The notes under the pieces were generated by a model. It was not told where the DNA came from and did not search any database. It was given only the letters and a program-made list of their open reading frames with translations. 64,000 nucleotides of DNA from assembly GCA_020091685.1 (NCBI GenBank), contig CM034599.1, positions 2,573,641 through 2,637,640 on the forward strand. The letters are read 5' to 3'. Within the stretch, counting starts at the first letter, position 1. Each line of letters starts with the position of its first letter. A program made the position numbers and the translations under genes. Below, piece after piece: positions 34,321 to 46,105 of this stretch. Source of the stretch: Lutjanus erythropterus. Taxonomy: Eukaryota; Chordata; Actinopteri; Lutjaniformes; Lutjanidae.

Positions 34321-34560
34321 AATAATTGATAAGAAACTATATTTCTATAGTGCCTTTCAAAACCAAAGTTACAAGGCATTTCACAAAATAAAATATCTCA
34401 CAACACAGATGCAAAGATAGTGAATCATACTGAGAGAAACCCACAAATTTTACAATATGGTGCGCCACAAGGTTCTCTTCGCGGTCCCATTTTATTCTCT
34501 TTGTACTTACTTCTGTGAGGTCATGTCATCCAGATGATATGCAGCTACTACTATTATTAT
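34321..34560 (+). pseudogene. LINE fragment 2 with reverse-transcriptase motif
   Basis: GGTGCGCCACAAGGTTCTCT followed by a GGTCCCATTTTATTCTC-type phrase translates as GAPQGSLRGPILFSLYL, the RT motif-4/5 region of L2-like LINEs (usual form G-V-P-Q-G-S-V-L-G-P-x-L-F-S-L-Y). A stop follows within a few codons, and CATCCAGATGATATGCAG in another frame recalls the downstream A-D-D-T-Q-L motif, implying a frameshift and deletion. The 34340-34395 part (TATAGTGCCTTTCAAAACC) resembles sequence near the 3' end of such elements. Confidence 0.55.
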
Positions 34561-34780
34561 TACTATTATTACATGTCTTTGTTAGACATCATTCTCAGAG
34601 AATGATTCATATACTCTTAAATGTCTTTTCTTCTGGGAAAATAATCTTTTGTTGTCAATAGATTAAAAATGGATATTATTCAAATGTGTCAAATGATAAA
34701 CACCCAATTGAGGGATCTTATGTCAGGTAATCAGTCAATTACACCATAAGAAATACCTAAAACTATAGAAAAAAAATTAT
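34561..34780. other. AT-rich stretch after LINE fragment
   Basis: An ATT/ACT-rich spot at 34547-34571, then unrecognised sequence. Confidence 0.35.
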
Positions 34781-35600
34781 TTCCAGTCCATCAGAAGCAG
34801 CTAATTAGCAAGTAATGTGATGGGTTTGGCTTTAAAAGTGGCGGTAAATTGTACATGTAAATTGGCTTTTTGATACATGAAATAATATTACTACAGAAAG
34901 CAGCATTAGCTCCACAAAGCACCAAAGGTAGCAGGTTAGCATTAAGGATGTTTGCACTGAGGCACGGTGGGGCTGGTTGGGGGAGGTGGGGGCTGTTTTC
35001 AGCCATCTCCTTGATGGGTTTGCATTTCAAAAGACCTTGGTCCAATCCATTAGGGGTGTAGGAAAACAAGATGTTCCTCTCCAGTTGGACTAATTAGGTT
35101 TTTTTTGAGGGAACCTTCCATATCCTTAAATTGCTGTGGGGATCCAGATGTGTAACTAGGCTAATGACTGACTGGCTAACAAAGAAAAATGGGCTTTAAT
35201 TCTTGAGCAGCATAATAAGTCACCTTCTGTGAAGCAGGAGTGAACAGTCATTGTCCATGTAGCTCTGCTCACCGTGCCAGTCTACAGTACACAGCCAACC
35301 TTCATGTACTCTGGGGTCAAAGCATATGCAAGCTCCCCCATTAGATACACTCTAAATAGAGTGATTACAAGTCCATTTACATGTGGCAACAGCCTCTGCC
35401 GCGGAGACAGAGGAGATGAAAAGTGACCATGAGAGGATGGGAGTGGCCCGGGGGGTGAAGGGTGAGAAGGCGCGGCAGTGTTGTGCTGAGGCCGCGTGTC
35501 TGCTTTGAGGAGGAGTAGAGCTGACAGAGGCCACCTCAAGAGACTCTTCACTCTCCATCAAAGAGCTGAGAAGAAGAGGCAGGGTCTGTCAGGGGTTCCC
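34781..35600. promoter_or_regulatory. Candidate conserved non-coding element cluster
   Basis: Repeat-free complex sequence with GCAGCTAATTAGCAAGTAAT, GGCTTTAATTCTTGAGCAG and GATTACAAGTCCATTTACAT. GC-rich at 35390-35530. Frames on both strands overlap and disagree. Appearance only. Confidence 0.4.
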
Positions 35601-35923
35601 AATTCTTACAGAGCACCCACATGCTGCACCTCCCACCCTAAACACCTTTAGTCAGTCTCGCAAAGCTCCTCGCGCCGCCACAAGCCTCCAGACTCATTGG
35701 CAATGCATGACCAATCCCCAGCTCAACCACCCAAACATCACCAGAGTTTAGCACTTAGAACATGACAGACACGTCCGGGGGCTTCATTTCCACACGGTCT
35801 GCAAACACTGGGATCATATGTAAGTCAGCATGCAGTGTGTGATAAAATCTTATTATAGGTAGCATCAGATACAGTTTCACAGCACAATTATCAAACAATA
35901 TTATATTATATCTGATAGAAATC
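35601..35923. other. Non-coding stretch
   Basis: GC-balanced then AT-rich, nothing recognised. Confidence 0.35.
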
Positions 35924-36418
35924 CTAAACTATCGAGACAACTAAGATAAGATTTCTCCCCGTGGAAGCGGCCTGACCATATCTGGTCAACCAATTTGACT
36001 TGTTCCCCCTGCAAATTGAGATTCCTTCACCTGCCCCCCACCCTGCTGAACAAGGGCTATCAGTTTTAATTTTCCAAACTTTCTCTTTTCCGTCAAAATT
36101 GGGTGGGTGGAAAAAGGGTGAATATAGAGGCAGGGACCACCATTCCAAGTTTTATCTGGTCTACAAAATGCCGTTATCTTAGCGCGGTGTCAAGAACTCT
36201 ATCTCTTTTTTTCCAGGTGACAGGCACAGACGAGAGATAAGATTGGAAAAGAATCCCACTCCACTGAGTAAATAAATAATCAATACTCATCTAAATGTAA
36301 ATGAGAAAGTAGCCCCCTTTGATAGGAGGGTTTTTATCAACCAACCAATTTTCTACAGGCACTCACTGGGCCTCAACCAAATCACCATCATTCAGCTCCC
36401 ATGTAATGGATAAGAAAG
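35924..36418. promoter_or_regulatory. Candidate conserved non-coding element
   Basis: Very even, repeat-free sequence (GGCCTGACCATATCTGGTCA is itself nearly palindromic; CTGGGCCTCAACCAAATCACC near 36367). Open on both strands for 60-74 codons without family features. I rate it among the better CNE candidates by eye. Confidence 0.4.
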
Positions 36419-36453
36419 GAGGGTGGGGGTGGGGTGGGGTGGCTACAGGGGGA
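36419..36453 (+). repeat. G-rich tract with quadruplex pattern
   Basis: GGAGGGTGGGGGTGGGGTGG followed by more GGGG and a GGGGG run. At least five G runs of three or more with short T/GT spacers. Confidence 0.75.
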
Positions 36454-36768
36454 GAAAAGAGGAAGGGTCATCTGAGATCAGCCACGTTCAGAGGGCTGCA
36501 TCAATAGCACAGTCCCACTGAACTGACTACTGTATGCACAAGCTCTGTTTTGATAAGAGATTGTTAAATACACATTAGCATTTTTCTAATATAAAAATAA
36601 TAATAATGGTAAAAAAACAAAAACAATTAATGATTAAATGCACATTACTGGAAAACCTTAAATAAAGTGGAAAAAGTAAGAATCTGCAGTACTTTCGCAA
36701 TATTCTTTGATGGTTTTATTGCAAAATTTCAAAGGGAAAATCTGATAAATGTTAATCTTCAGTGACCT

Positions 36769-36774
<6 letters not shown>

Positions 36775-36851
<77 letters not shown>
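36775..36851. repeat. (TA)n microsatellite, imperfect
   Basis: About 77 bases of TA with two phase shifts (TAATAT, TATTATA) in the second half. The 170-codon minus-strand frame spanning it (36658-37170) is stop-free partly because of this tract and is not a gene candidate. Confidence 0.95.
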
Positions 36852-38510
36852 CAGCAAGATTGGTTGATTGTGTACAAACGAACTGACTGAACAAGGCAGC
36901 AGCGACTCCAGTGTTCTGTGAGATAAAGTTCACGTTTTGCCAAAGGAGTCTGGTGGCTTTGAAGAGAGCCGCATAGATGGCGGCTTCAGTTCTCCATCCA
37001 AAACGGCTGTGTGACAGCAACGTAGAGTGGTGAAAAGTTTCTGTGCCGGTACTCCAGAGTCTAATCAGCAAAATTATCATTATTATTATTAATATGTTTT
37101 CTGATGATTTCTGGATATGAGCATTTATTTTCTTTTTTTGCGGCTGTTTACTGAGACACTTGACTTTCATATCATAAATGCATTTTTACCATTTCATGCC
37201 TTCAAAGATAAACTGATTATCTGATCTTTTATCACATCCATGTTTCTATAACTTAATAATCTGTGCAAAATATTTTTAAACCTAAGCATTCACGTCTGTT
37301 GAATTAAATTCTCACAGAATTTCCCCCCAAAAAATCAGGAAAGAGTCGGTAGACGCTGTGATTATTTCTCACGCTCTCTTGTGTTAACATTTCTGATACC
37401 TCTGCACTTTTCTACCCTTTTTTTGACGCTGTATCTGCGGGACGAGATTAGCATTTTATTGTCATCAGAATACACTGCTCTGACTTTAAATTGATCCAAT
37501 AAAAAGCCTCAAATACTATTTTCCTCATCCTCATTGCATTAGGTTTTATTTCATAACTCATAGATGTCAATAATGGAAACCATTATAAAGCAGTATACTC
37601 AATAACAGAATTTTCCTGCTTGAAATGCATGCAGTATTGATTTCATGTTTTTCTGGGTCCATAAGGGCAAGTAGCGTGGCGGAGGTTGTTTTACTGTACT
37701 CAGTCAGCAATGTAGAAAACAACAACACAGAGCTTCACTTCTAAAAAGTAGGGCTTTAAGAAAACGATAAAAAGAACACACACGTTTATTTCCCTTTAAT
37801 GTATGAACTAAAGGACAGCTCAGACATAATACCCACATTTTTTGAAAATTTTTGCTTTCATTTGAAGAAAATAGAAAATGACACATTTGCACAGGAATTT
37901 CAATGCACAATAACATCAAGCAGTCAAAATAACAATGTTTAATCCCAGATCCAACATCCAATCATAATTTAAACAACAAACTGTGTTTAAAATAGCTGTA
38001 AATGCAGCATGTGAGTTATGGGCTACTGGAAAATGCTTATTTTCCAATGATGGCCAGTTGTTTTATAAGGTATAGAATGAGTGTGGGCAGCAGTATTTTT
38101 TACAACAGCTGTATAGTGTCTGAGGCTGGTGCTGAACGGTGGAAGGCTCCAGGTGAAGCTGTGGTCTGTGGCCAAGCTGCGTTTGATTTTTATTGTGCTG
38201 AATTGGAATGACAGAGCAAAGCATTTCACAGAGTGTGTCTTCCATTTCTTCCCTGGGATCCCTCCAAGCTAGCCTCTCGTGTCCCATGGGAAACAGACCC
38301 ATCCAGCTAATATGCCATAAGCTGACAGCCCTCCTCTGAAATGTGTGTTAAAGAGCCGGGTTTGGAAACATAAAGGCATTCTTCAGAAGCTGACGCAATT
38401 CCTTTAGAAAATCACACCTCTCAGTACATGCTCATTGCTCCGCTAATACAGGACTGGGATTTTAAGCATATCCACATGCACTTAATACACACACTGTCCA
38501 TATGAAATAC
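36852..38510. other. Non-coding stretch
   Basis: No repeat family recognised. 36880-37060 and 38080-38420 are GC-balanced and may be conserved. Otherwise AT-rich. A short ATT-rich spot at 37078-37092. Confidence 0.35.
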
Positions 38511-39848
38511 ACTGAGATGGGCAGTATTTCAATTAAATGTATTTTGGTTATTTTGTAATTTGTATTTTGCTGGGCAGAAAAAAAAGTATCATTTGTAATA
38601 AAATGCTTTAAGAGCTGGTATTTTTGTATTTGAGATGTCAGATTAGACACCTTTTAAAGAAAGAAGAAAAGCAAACCTATTAAAAATGGCCTAATTACAG
38701 TCTTTTGCTAAATATAAGATTCACACGACGTACCCTGTCAGGTCCAGGTGAACTATCATGTTTCATTCTTGTGACCAGCTGCTTGAGGAAAGAAGCTGAT
38801 GTTGCTGGTGTTTGGTGCAAATCTTCCCTCAGATAAAGATACAGTATAATTATAAATGATCGGAGAGTGCAGCTTAGGCGAGTTTGCTTACTAACATACA
38901 ACAGAAGAAAATAGCAACAAGCAAACACGTGATCTAGGACTGATAAATATACTTAGAAACCACCAACACGCCCTGTACCACAGAACAGTTTGATGCCAAA
39001 ATGAAAAATATGACGGTTGAAGAGAACCAGCAACAGCTGGACCTTAAAATAGGACGGAAATTCAGAGATTTTCTTCTAAACACATTAGGACATAGCTGCT
39101 GAAAAGACTGAGAACTATGTAGCACTGAACTGTGGAGTCAATACGGTAAAACTGCTTTTCACCAGCCTGGAAATTACTGCTCACTTTAGTTTATATAAAC
39201 TGGAGCTGAAGAAAAAAAATACTGTCCTGTTGCAAATTGAGAGGAACCAGTTGATTCTTGAATGAGTTCATAGATCACCGTCCTCTGGTGGTGCAAACGT
39301 GTCTCTGAGTAGACAGAGCATCCGTGTTTCAGGTCGTATTAGTATTTGACTCTTGAGATCGCAGAACACACATTTATTATTGCTTCACACAGACTTTAAG
39401 AAAGTGATGCAAGTCTTCACTTTTATTCACCTTCTGTTATTTTCTGCACTAATCCAATGGAAAAATCCCAGAGTGATGGAACCAGAGTGATGGAACCAGA
39501 GTGATGCGAACTTCCAGGCAGGCTTACAAAAATACATCATCACTATAAAAGCTGCTTGCACAGATGACCTGTACAGCTGTTTTTTCTGGTGAGGATGGTC
39601 TAGAAACACCCAGAATGCACCACTGATTTCGAAGCCTCTGTCTCCAATATATACTGATTGGCCACTTCAAATCTATGACCCATATTGAGGCTAACTAAAC
39701 TGTGATAACATCAGTTTGTAAAGAATATATTTTTGTATTTTTGAGTTCAAAATTTCTGTCTTTCAATTAAATACGTTTTATATACCATGTGTTTTATTTA
39801 AAGTATTTGTAGTTTGTAACCAGATACTTTTGATCTATTTGTGCCCTG
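38511..39848 (+). mobile_element. hAT-like non-autonomous element, copy 1
   Basis: The left end ACTGAGATGGGCAGTATTTC begins a stretch that aligns piecewise with 50662-51768: TTTTGCTGGGCAGAAAAAAA, ACAGTCTTTTGCTAAATATA, ACAGAAGAAAATAGC and TTAGAAACCA recur there in the same order. The right end near CTATTTGTGCCCTG is a decayed inverted match of the left. It also carries the CTGCTTGCACAGATGACC word seen at 24.68 and 63.2 kb. The GGGCAGTATTTCAATTA end is familiar from teleost hAT-type MITEs. There is no transposase frame. Confidence 0.6.
39469..39508 (+). repeat. 14-bp tandem repeat, about 2.7 units
   Basis: The unit GAGTGATGGAACCA is repeated back to back inside the hAT-like element. Confidence 0.85.
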
Positions 39849-40329
39849 AAAATACATTTATATTTTCTATTCATAACAAATGAAATAATGCTTCAGATGA
39901 ACTTCTAAATTCAGCACAGGGAGGCAACAAAGTCACAGTGATGCTTTTAGCTGAGAAAAAAAATGTCAAGAAAATGGACTTTAAAGCATTATATGCCTCT
40001 GACTCACTGATATCTATGCAATTTAGCAAGTACATGAAATTGCCCCAAGTTTTCCAACCTCAGCTGTAATCCGCTCAAGGAGGATTTACAGACTGTTCCT
40101 CCAAACCATTTTAAATCAGACAGAAATGCGAGGGGGAAAAATAACATTTTAAACGGAAATCTTGACAGGATAGTGCAACGTTGATGTTACACCACAGCTG
40201 CTTTTGTTTAAATCCAGCGTGTTCACACCTCTTAAAAAATATTGCATCACTGCTGGTTTATAATCTGTGTGCAATTTCACTCTTTGATGGTCTTAAAGAA
40301 TAAAAGTGCTGCTTCCTGACTTATTTTCA
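39849..40329. other. Non-coding stretch
   Basis: AT-rich, nothing recognised. Confidence 0.35.
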
Positions 40330-40768
40330 TAAGAATTACAGAATATGAGCATTTATCACGCTACACAGGCCGGGCTGAATTGCAACATTTAGACTCCATC
40401 CACACCTGCTGAGACTTCCCGTTGTGCCGTTATTCAATTTACACAAAAATATTAAAGCCAGAACTTTTAAGTACAAGAGGCAATATTGCTGTTTCATGGA
40501 GCAATCTTTCACAAGCACATTGTTCAACAACAGAATCACCAGCCGTTTAAAGACCAATACCAGAGACCATAACGCCTTTATAGCTGGTGTTGTCAACTCA
40601 ATTTTCAAATTCCACCCCACACTCCGGCTCTTCTATTGAAGTGTCATCTGATCTGCTGAATTACTGACAAGGCCACAGTCATCACCGTATCGCTCTGCCT
40701 TTCTCTCCAACAACAGCCATCAGCAGCTGCATTACATTCACCTTAAACCAGGGAAATAACAGCTCTGT
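40330..40768. promoter_or_regulatory. Candidate conserved non-coding element
   Basis: Complex repeat-free block (GTGCCGTTATTCAATTTACA, CAGAATCACCAGCCGTTTAA, TTTATAGCTGGTGTTGTCAA). Open for 94 codons on the minus strand and 71 on the plus strand without features. It ends at a 20-base A tract (40769-40788). Confidence 0.35.
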
Positions 40769-41157
40769 GGAGAAAAAAAAAAAAAAAAAGCTGCTCGGAG
40801 CCGCTGTGCCATCAAACTCCACCAGTACCAGTGTCTTTTATCTGAAGGACTGCGTTTCTGCCTGTCGCTGTAGAGCTGCTCTGTTGCTCACAGTATCACA
40901 GAGACGAGGTTTGTTTTAGTTATTTAGATAACAAATCAAGATGGAATCTAGAAACCTGAGACCCTCAATGATCCCGACAGTGACGGCTCACCAATACAGA
41001 GTGAACATATGACTTCTGCAGCAGCCGGCAAGCTTCATTCAGAGTCACAGGGAAATACTTTCAAATATTCTAAAATGAAAAATGATTAATTGTTCATTGT
41101 AATTTTAATGATCATAACATTTCTTCTTCTTTTTAAAAGTTTACTTTTGTGCCTTCT

Positions 41158-41418
41158 AGGGCTGCAACTTACTGAATTACTTTCATTACCGATTAGTTTG
41201 CCAATAATTTTCATGATTAATTATTAAGGCTATAAAATGTACAAAAAATGTGAAAAATACTCATCACAATTTCCATGGCCTTTAAATGGCTTCTTTTGTT
41301 GAACCAACACTCCAGAACGCAACAAATCTTCGTATTTAAGAAGCTGGAACCAGCAGATGTCTGACATTTTTACTTGCAAAGTGACTGAAATGATTAATTG
41401 ACTATTTCTTTTCATGAC
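41158..41418 (+). repeat. Interspersed repeat, GGGCTGCAACTA family
   Basis: It starts AGGGCTGCAACTTACTGAAT and contains ATTACCGATTAGTTTGCC, TATAAAATGTACAAAAAATG, AAGAAGCTGGAACCAGCAGA and GACTGAAATGATTAATTGAC, the start-to-end order of the family. It is in the opposite orientation to the copy at 8717-8944. Confidence 0.75.
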
Positions 41419-42477
41419 AGTTTTATTTTTATACTTACCAAAATAGCTGCTGATGGATTTTCTTATGCATTAATAAAAACCACAACTCAAGTGTAGCTCT
41501 GCAGTTCATGAAATAGTAACAAAATTGAATCTATTACACATGAATTTTCATTTTTTTTCATGGAAAAAAATTGAACTGATATATAATAAACCATTGTTCT
41601 CATTCTATGGTCAAGTTAGCAGCAACACCTGGATACACCTGGTTAAACTAAAGCTTACAAAGAAACTTTTCAGGTGTCAGTTTGGATTTAGGAAACAAAA
41701 GACTGCTTGGTTAAATTTGGGTTTAATAATACTTATAAGTCTATACAGACTTTCTCATTCTTCTGTCCGGATGACTTTGAGGGTTGGGGCTGCCACAAAA
41801 AAAAATGGACAATTTGTTTTCATGGACACAAATCGATTAGATTAGTATTTCACAAACTGCTGTGATACTGGTGTGTTCAGTCTAGTGCACCCTGTCCCCA
41901 CCTTTATTACTGTAACATGATTGTTTTGAGGTATCATTTGAAGTATTGGTGCACATCAAGCAGACGGGACAGCAGTGAATGTTGCACATAAGCAGAGTTA
42001 GCAGCATGCAGGTAAATAATCATTCAAATGTTTTGTAAATTTTAAAAGAATCTCAAATAAATCTGCAAATAAAAATGCAAATGGCTGCTTGTTTCTACTA
42101 CTGCCGCTACGCGATGAATGCACTGAGATAAGTGATGGGTGGTCAGAAAATCACTCATGATCACAGCCATGAGGAGACTGTTGGAGAAATGTTCAGGATA
42201 AGAACTTATTTAAAAATAGAGCTTTCATCCCCCATTAAGAGCATTAACTCTTTTTCAAAAAAGATAAAAAGCACCTCAAGTAAAAGAAAAACTATTTTGC
42301 TAAAATGAGGATCGCTGTTTCCAACTTCAAAATGCACATAAAAATACAAACCTGACTACTATCAACCACAGACATTTCTTTTTACTTAGCTCAACAGGAA
42401 TGAGCTCACTTTTGCAGGAGTAAGACCAGGATGACCTGCAACTTATCACCTCCCCATGAAATATTTGGCAACCTCAC
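41419..42477. other. Non-coding stretch
   Basis: AT-rich. 41665-41715 (CAGTTTGGATTTAGGAAACA) loosely resembles the TTAGGTTTAGG repeat. No gene recognised. Confidence 0.35.
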
Positions 42478-42701
42478 CTGAGACTCTGGTCCCAGGGGCA
42501 GCAGACTGACTGAGGGAGGTCCTCTGGGAAAATATCCAGCTCACCACCAAACAAAAACTCAAGGACATCAAGTATGGAATGGAGAGGTGGCTGATATGAC
42601 CACTGGGATAGAGGAGCGAGAGACAGACAAAGAGAAGAGGTACTGGCAACACTCTCACTGCTCAGTGGTCGGGTCGTCAAGCGCTTGCTGAGATTCAGTT
42701 T
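42478..42701 (-). CDS. Possible internal exon or pseudoexon, unidentified
   Basis: On the minus strand a 224-base segment lies between AG at 42702-42703 (CCTTGTCAG) and a consensus donor CAG|GTGAGG at 42477. Reading LNLSKRLTTRPLSSESV through SILDVLEFLFGGELDIF to CCPWDQSL, it is free of stops with codon use typical of vertebrate genes (CTG, GAG, CAG, GAC, CTC), and the frame closes with TGA immediately past the donor. The serine-rich start and the acidic hydrophobic DVLEFLFGGELDIFPED segment look protein-like. I know no family for it, the acceptor pyrimidine tract is weak, and no partner exon is evident. It could be a fragment of a mobile-element gene. Confidence 0.22.
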
Positions 42702-44231
42702 CTGACAAGGACTCTGGGACACTTGTGTTTCTGCTGGTCAGTGACGACTGTTTTTCCAGCAGTGTTTTTTTGTAATTTAGCCTCTTATCATGCATGAGAA
42801 TGCTGCTATATTCAAAGCTGCACTACTGGGTGCTACGAGGTGACTTTGCACCTCCTAAAGACATGTGAGAAAAACTTTTAAACATATAAACTGCACACAC
42901 TAAACTCATATTTACCTGCCTGCTGTTGTGTGATTGCTCTGTGCTAAAAGGAGACAAGGGTAAATTTCTGGGTGGAGCATTTCCTTTCCTGCTTGTCTAG
43001 AGGAGACAATTGGCATTTTATTCTTTAGATTTCCACTTGCCACTTCCAGTGATGAAGGAGCAATCCAACCACAGTTTCCATCTTGGAAAACAGATTTAAA
43101 TATAGTCTCTATTAGAATGAATGGAAATTTGAAACAAGTCCTTTTTTCAGACTCCTCCACTCAGTGCGACTTAGGAAAAAAGTTTCACTTAGGAATCTTT
43201 ACAAATCCAGTCCTGTTTCTCTACTTGTGATAATCTGAATGAAACTTCTAAATATGTTTTCCCCGCCGATTGGGAAACCCCTATGTGCTTGATTTTCTTT
43301 TTCTTTTTCAAGTAATTGCACTTTCTGCCTCAGGCATCATCACATTACAGGTCATGAGAGACCTATGAAACTGCTTCAGAGACTTAAGCCCTCTGAAGGC
43401 TGTTAGCACCTCTATTATTCATCATCGAATGGCTAAACTGAATTCAGATGCACTGATGCTGAGTAAAGAAGCCTTTTTGACCTGCAAATATAGAGGACCA
43501 AAATAAATGCCCTAAATACTGCACATGCAGTAGAGCCTCTAAAGTTTTACAGTATTCATTTTTGTACTGCAAGAAACCCAACTAACTATCAGAGATGAGC
43601 TGTTCAAAATATGCATGTTTCAATTTAATAAAAGTGTCAATTTAAAGACAGTAGAAGGGCAGACCTCTGCCGAGGCCAGACGTCCAGTCTACTGTGCAAA
43701 TCTTCAGGCACAGCCAGTATATATACCTGGAAATATTTCCAGAACTTAAAATATTTTAAGACAAAACACTGCCGTCTGATCTATTAAATTTGTTTAAGCT
43801 ATTAATGATTACGCAGATATAATGCTAACCCACAATAACCTTTGAACAAGCTTTTAAACAAGCAAGGATAATTTAGATATTGCTTATTTCTGCTGCATTT
43901 CTTTCTGCAGTGATGTTTGAGGTGGCGGTACACCATTCACTTTAATTACATGTGGTGAATCAACTTCATTTTACGTTTATAGCTACTGGTGTTACAAAAG
44001 ACGTCTCTCGCAATATTAATGAAAGTAAAAGAATTTGTGAAAATTTTGTGAAAATCAAGCCAGGAGTTTTCTGTAATACTGCTGACAAACAGACAAACAA
44101 ACCAAAATGAAAATTTAATCTCCAGCACAGAGGTAATCAATGAAAGTTTTGTTTTAATTTATGAAAATTTTGATTTAAAATAATTATTAATTTCTGACAG
44201 TAATCACGGGTATAGCCCACATTCTTAGTAC
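42702..44231. other. Non-coding stretch
   Basis: AT-rich and plain. 42800-43150 has a repeat-like feel (CAAAGCTGCACTACTGGGTG) without definable ends. No exon supported. Confidence 0.35.
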
Positions 44232-44620
44232 ATTGTTAAAGGTACCCTGCTAGCAGCGCTATGAAGCAACGTTTTAATGAGCTGCTCTGTTTGTATCACA
44301 TGCAATACTACAGTACACGAGGCTGGATGATGAGTTGGTCTCCAAAGACTAATGTTTCGGGGCTTGTGTCTCCAGCAGATATCTGGTCCAAGTGTGCTGT
44401 CATTGTGTACAGTCTAATTAGCAACTTGAGACACGAGAATGTTGGAGGCTAATTTCTATAAATACATATCTGCAAACAAATACATATGTATTTTTTAAAT
44501 CGCTGTCAGACATTTGTCATTAGGTTCAGAGGCTGCATTTCAGCTAATGCCTTATTTTGCTCTCCACATGGACTGTTTACATGCTATAAAGAGACTTCAG
44601 GTGTCAGACGACTCTTTAAA
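44232..44620. promoter_or_regulatory. Candidate conserved non-coding element
   Basis: Repeat-free complex sequence with CAGTCTAATTAGCAACTTG, GGAGGCTAATTTCTATAAAT and GTCTCCAAAGACTAATGTTT. The 63-codon frame across it has no features. Appearance only. Confidence 0.38.
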
Positions 44621-44799
44621 ATCACAAATTTTATTTTGTTTTAACTTTTTTTAAATTCTAACTAACTAATTAACTTTCATTGGAGTATTTTATACTGACC
44701 ATGAAACATTGCGTTCACAGTGAGCTCTCTGGAGAACAGGGGCCTTTCTGGAGAGACACGTTGTTGAGCTTTTTCGTACATCATTTATTCATTTTTTGA

Positions 44800-44957
44800 A
44801 CCACACAAATGATATTCCACTCACTTCCCTTGCATCAGTGAAGTGGGAGAGTTATCTAAAACCCTCAGCTAACGCAGTTGACAGTATCTACATAACTGGA
44901 TACCACACTGGGGGTAATATGCAATTGTCTTGCAATTTGAGTGAAGTGACCCTTTAA
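44800..44957. mobile_element. Possible right end of a piggyBac-like MITE
   Basis: GAGTGAAGTGACCCTTTAAG at 44940-44957 has the (T)GACCCTTTAA form of a TTAA-flanked right terminus. The preceding GACAGTATCTACATAACTGG wording is family-like. No left terminus found. Confidence 0.3.
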
Positions 44958-46105
44958 GTCTTGTGCGTGTGTGTGTGTACAGAGCGTGTTTTACAAGCCG
45001 GTCCTGCTCCACACATCTACCCGTGGTAATGCCGTCTCCTAGCAGCATTCCTGATGCTCAGGTGAGTGTTCTCCTGGTGTGAATTGCAGACCTTGTGCTG
45101 AACATTGATGCACTGCCTCCATTACCGCCCTGCCTCCTTCCGAGGAGTCGACGCTATTGTTTATGACACTGACACATGCAGTAATGGGTATTTCACTTCT
45201 GCACCTATACTGAGCGCGTGTTGAAACTGGAAACACAGATAAATATGGTGCGTATCCACAACATCAGTAAATTTCTATTTCATCAACTGAAGCATTAGAC
45301 TGATCACTGGAAAACCACAGTGTAGTGGGAGCATTGCTCATTGGACGCGCCGCTATTAGAAAAATCATAACGTTGTCTTAAAAGAGCAGAAATAATCCCA
45401 TGGGTAAAACAGCTTCTACAAATTCACTCTGTGTTTGGTCTCTCTGTTATTTCCAGGATTTAAACGTTCAGGGAATTCAAGGCACAAAACTTCTGAAAAG
45501 ATTTAACTGGAACGTCTCTTCAGGAAAATCATCAAACATGTAAAGATGTGTCTCAGGGGATTTGAGGAACTGAGGTACGAGTCAGATGAATCCTCGAGTA
45601 CAGTACAGTACGTCCCTGCAGACTGGGGAACATGGCAGCTGTCACTAACAAGGAAAGTCACATGCCACTCTTCTCCTTTATGTTCAAATACAAACACAGA
45701 CTCTGGTGTATTAGTGCCAGATATTTTCAATTATCTCGTGTCAACCTTTATCTCTTCACATTTACTGCAGTACAGCTGGATTGATGGCGTCCTTTTTTTC
45801 ATATTTCAAGCACTGTTCTACTTCAGAGGAGAAGATCACAACAGTTTCATCCAACTTTTATGTAGGTGTTTTAGATTCTGCTAGCCTCAGGGTAAGACGG
45901 TGCACAGTAAAATTCTTTAACAACGCTTTTAGCCAAACAATGATTGTAAATACAAACGAAAGGCTCCCAGGTAATGTTTGTCTTGAAGAAATCTTGTTCA
46001 CCAAACAGGTCATTCATTTCAAACACGGATAAAAGACTGAGAAAGTTTGCAGAAACAGAAAAGAAATCCAGCGCATTCACAGTTTCAATGGTATATACTT
46101 GTATC
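44958..46105. other. Non-coding stretch, partly conserved-looking
   Basis: A short GT tract at 44962-44978. From 45000 to 45240 and 45440 to 45880 the sequence is complex and repeat-free, with overlapping frames (longest 112 codons, 45546-45884) that show no family features. Confidence 0.35.

Noticed and set aside
36658-37170. 170-codon open frame on the minus strand
   Set aside because: It runs through a 77-base TA microsatellite that contributes an alternating Y/I stretch. The flanks show no protein features.
45546-45884. 112-codon open frame on the plus strand
   Set aside because: No homology signal that I can see, overlapped by a second 83-codon frame. No splice-bounded structure.
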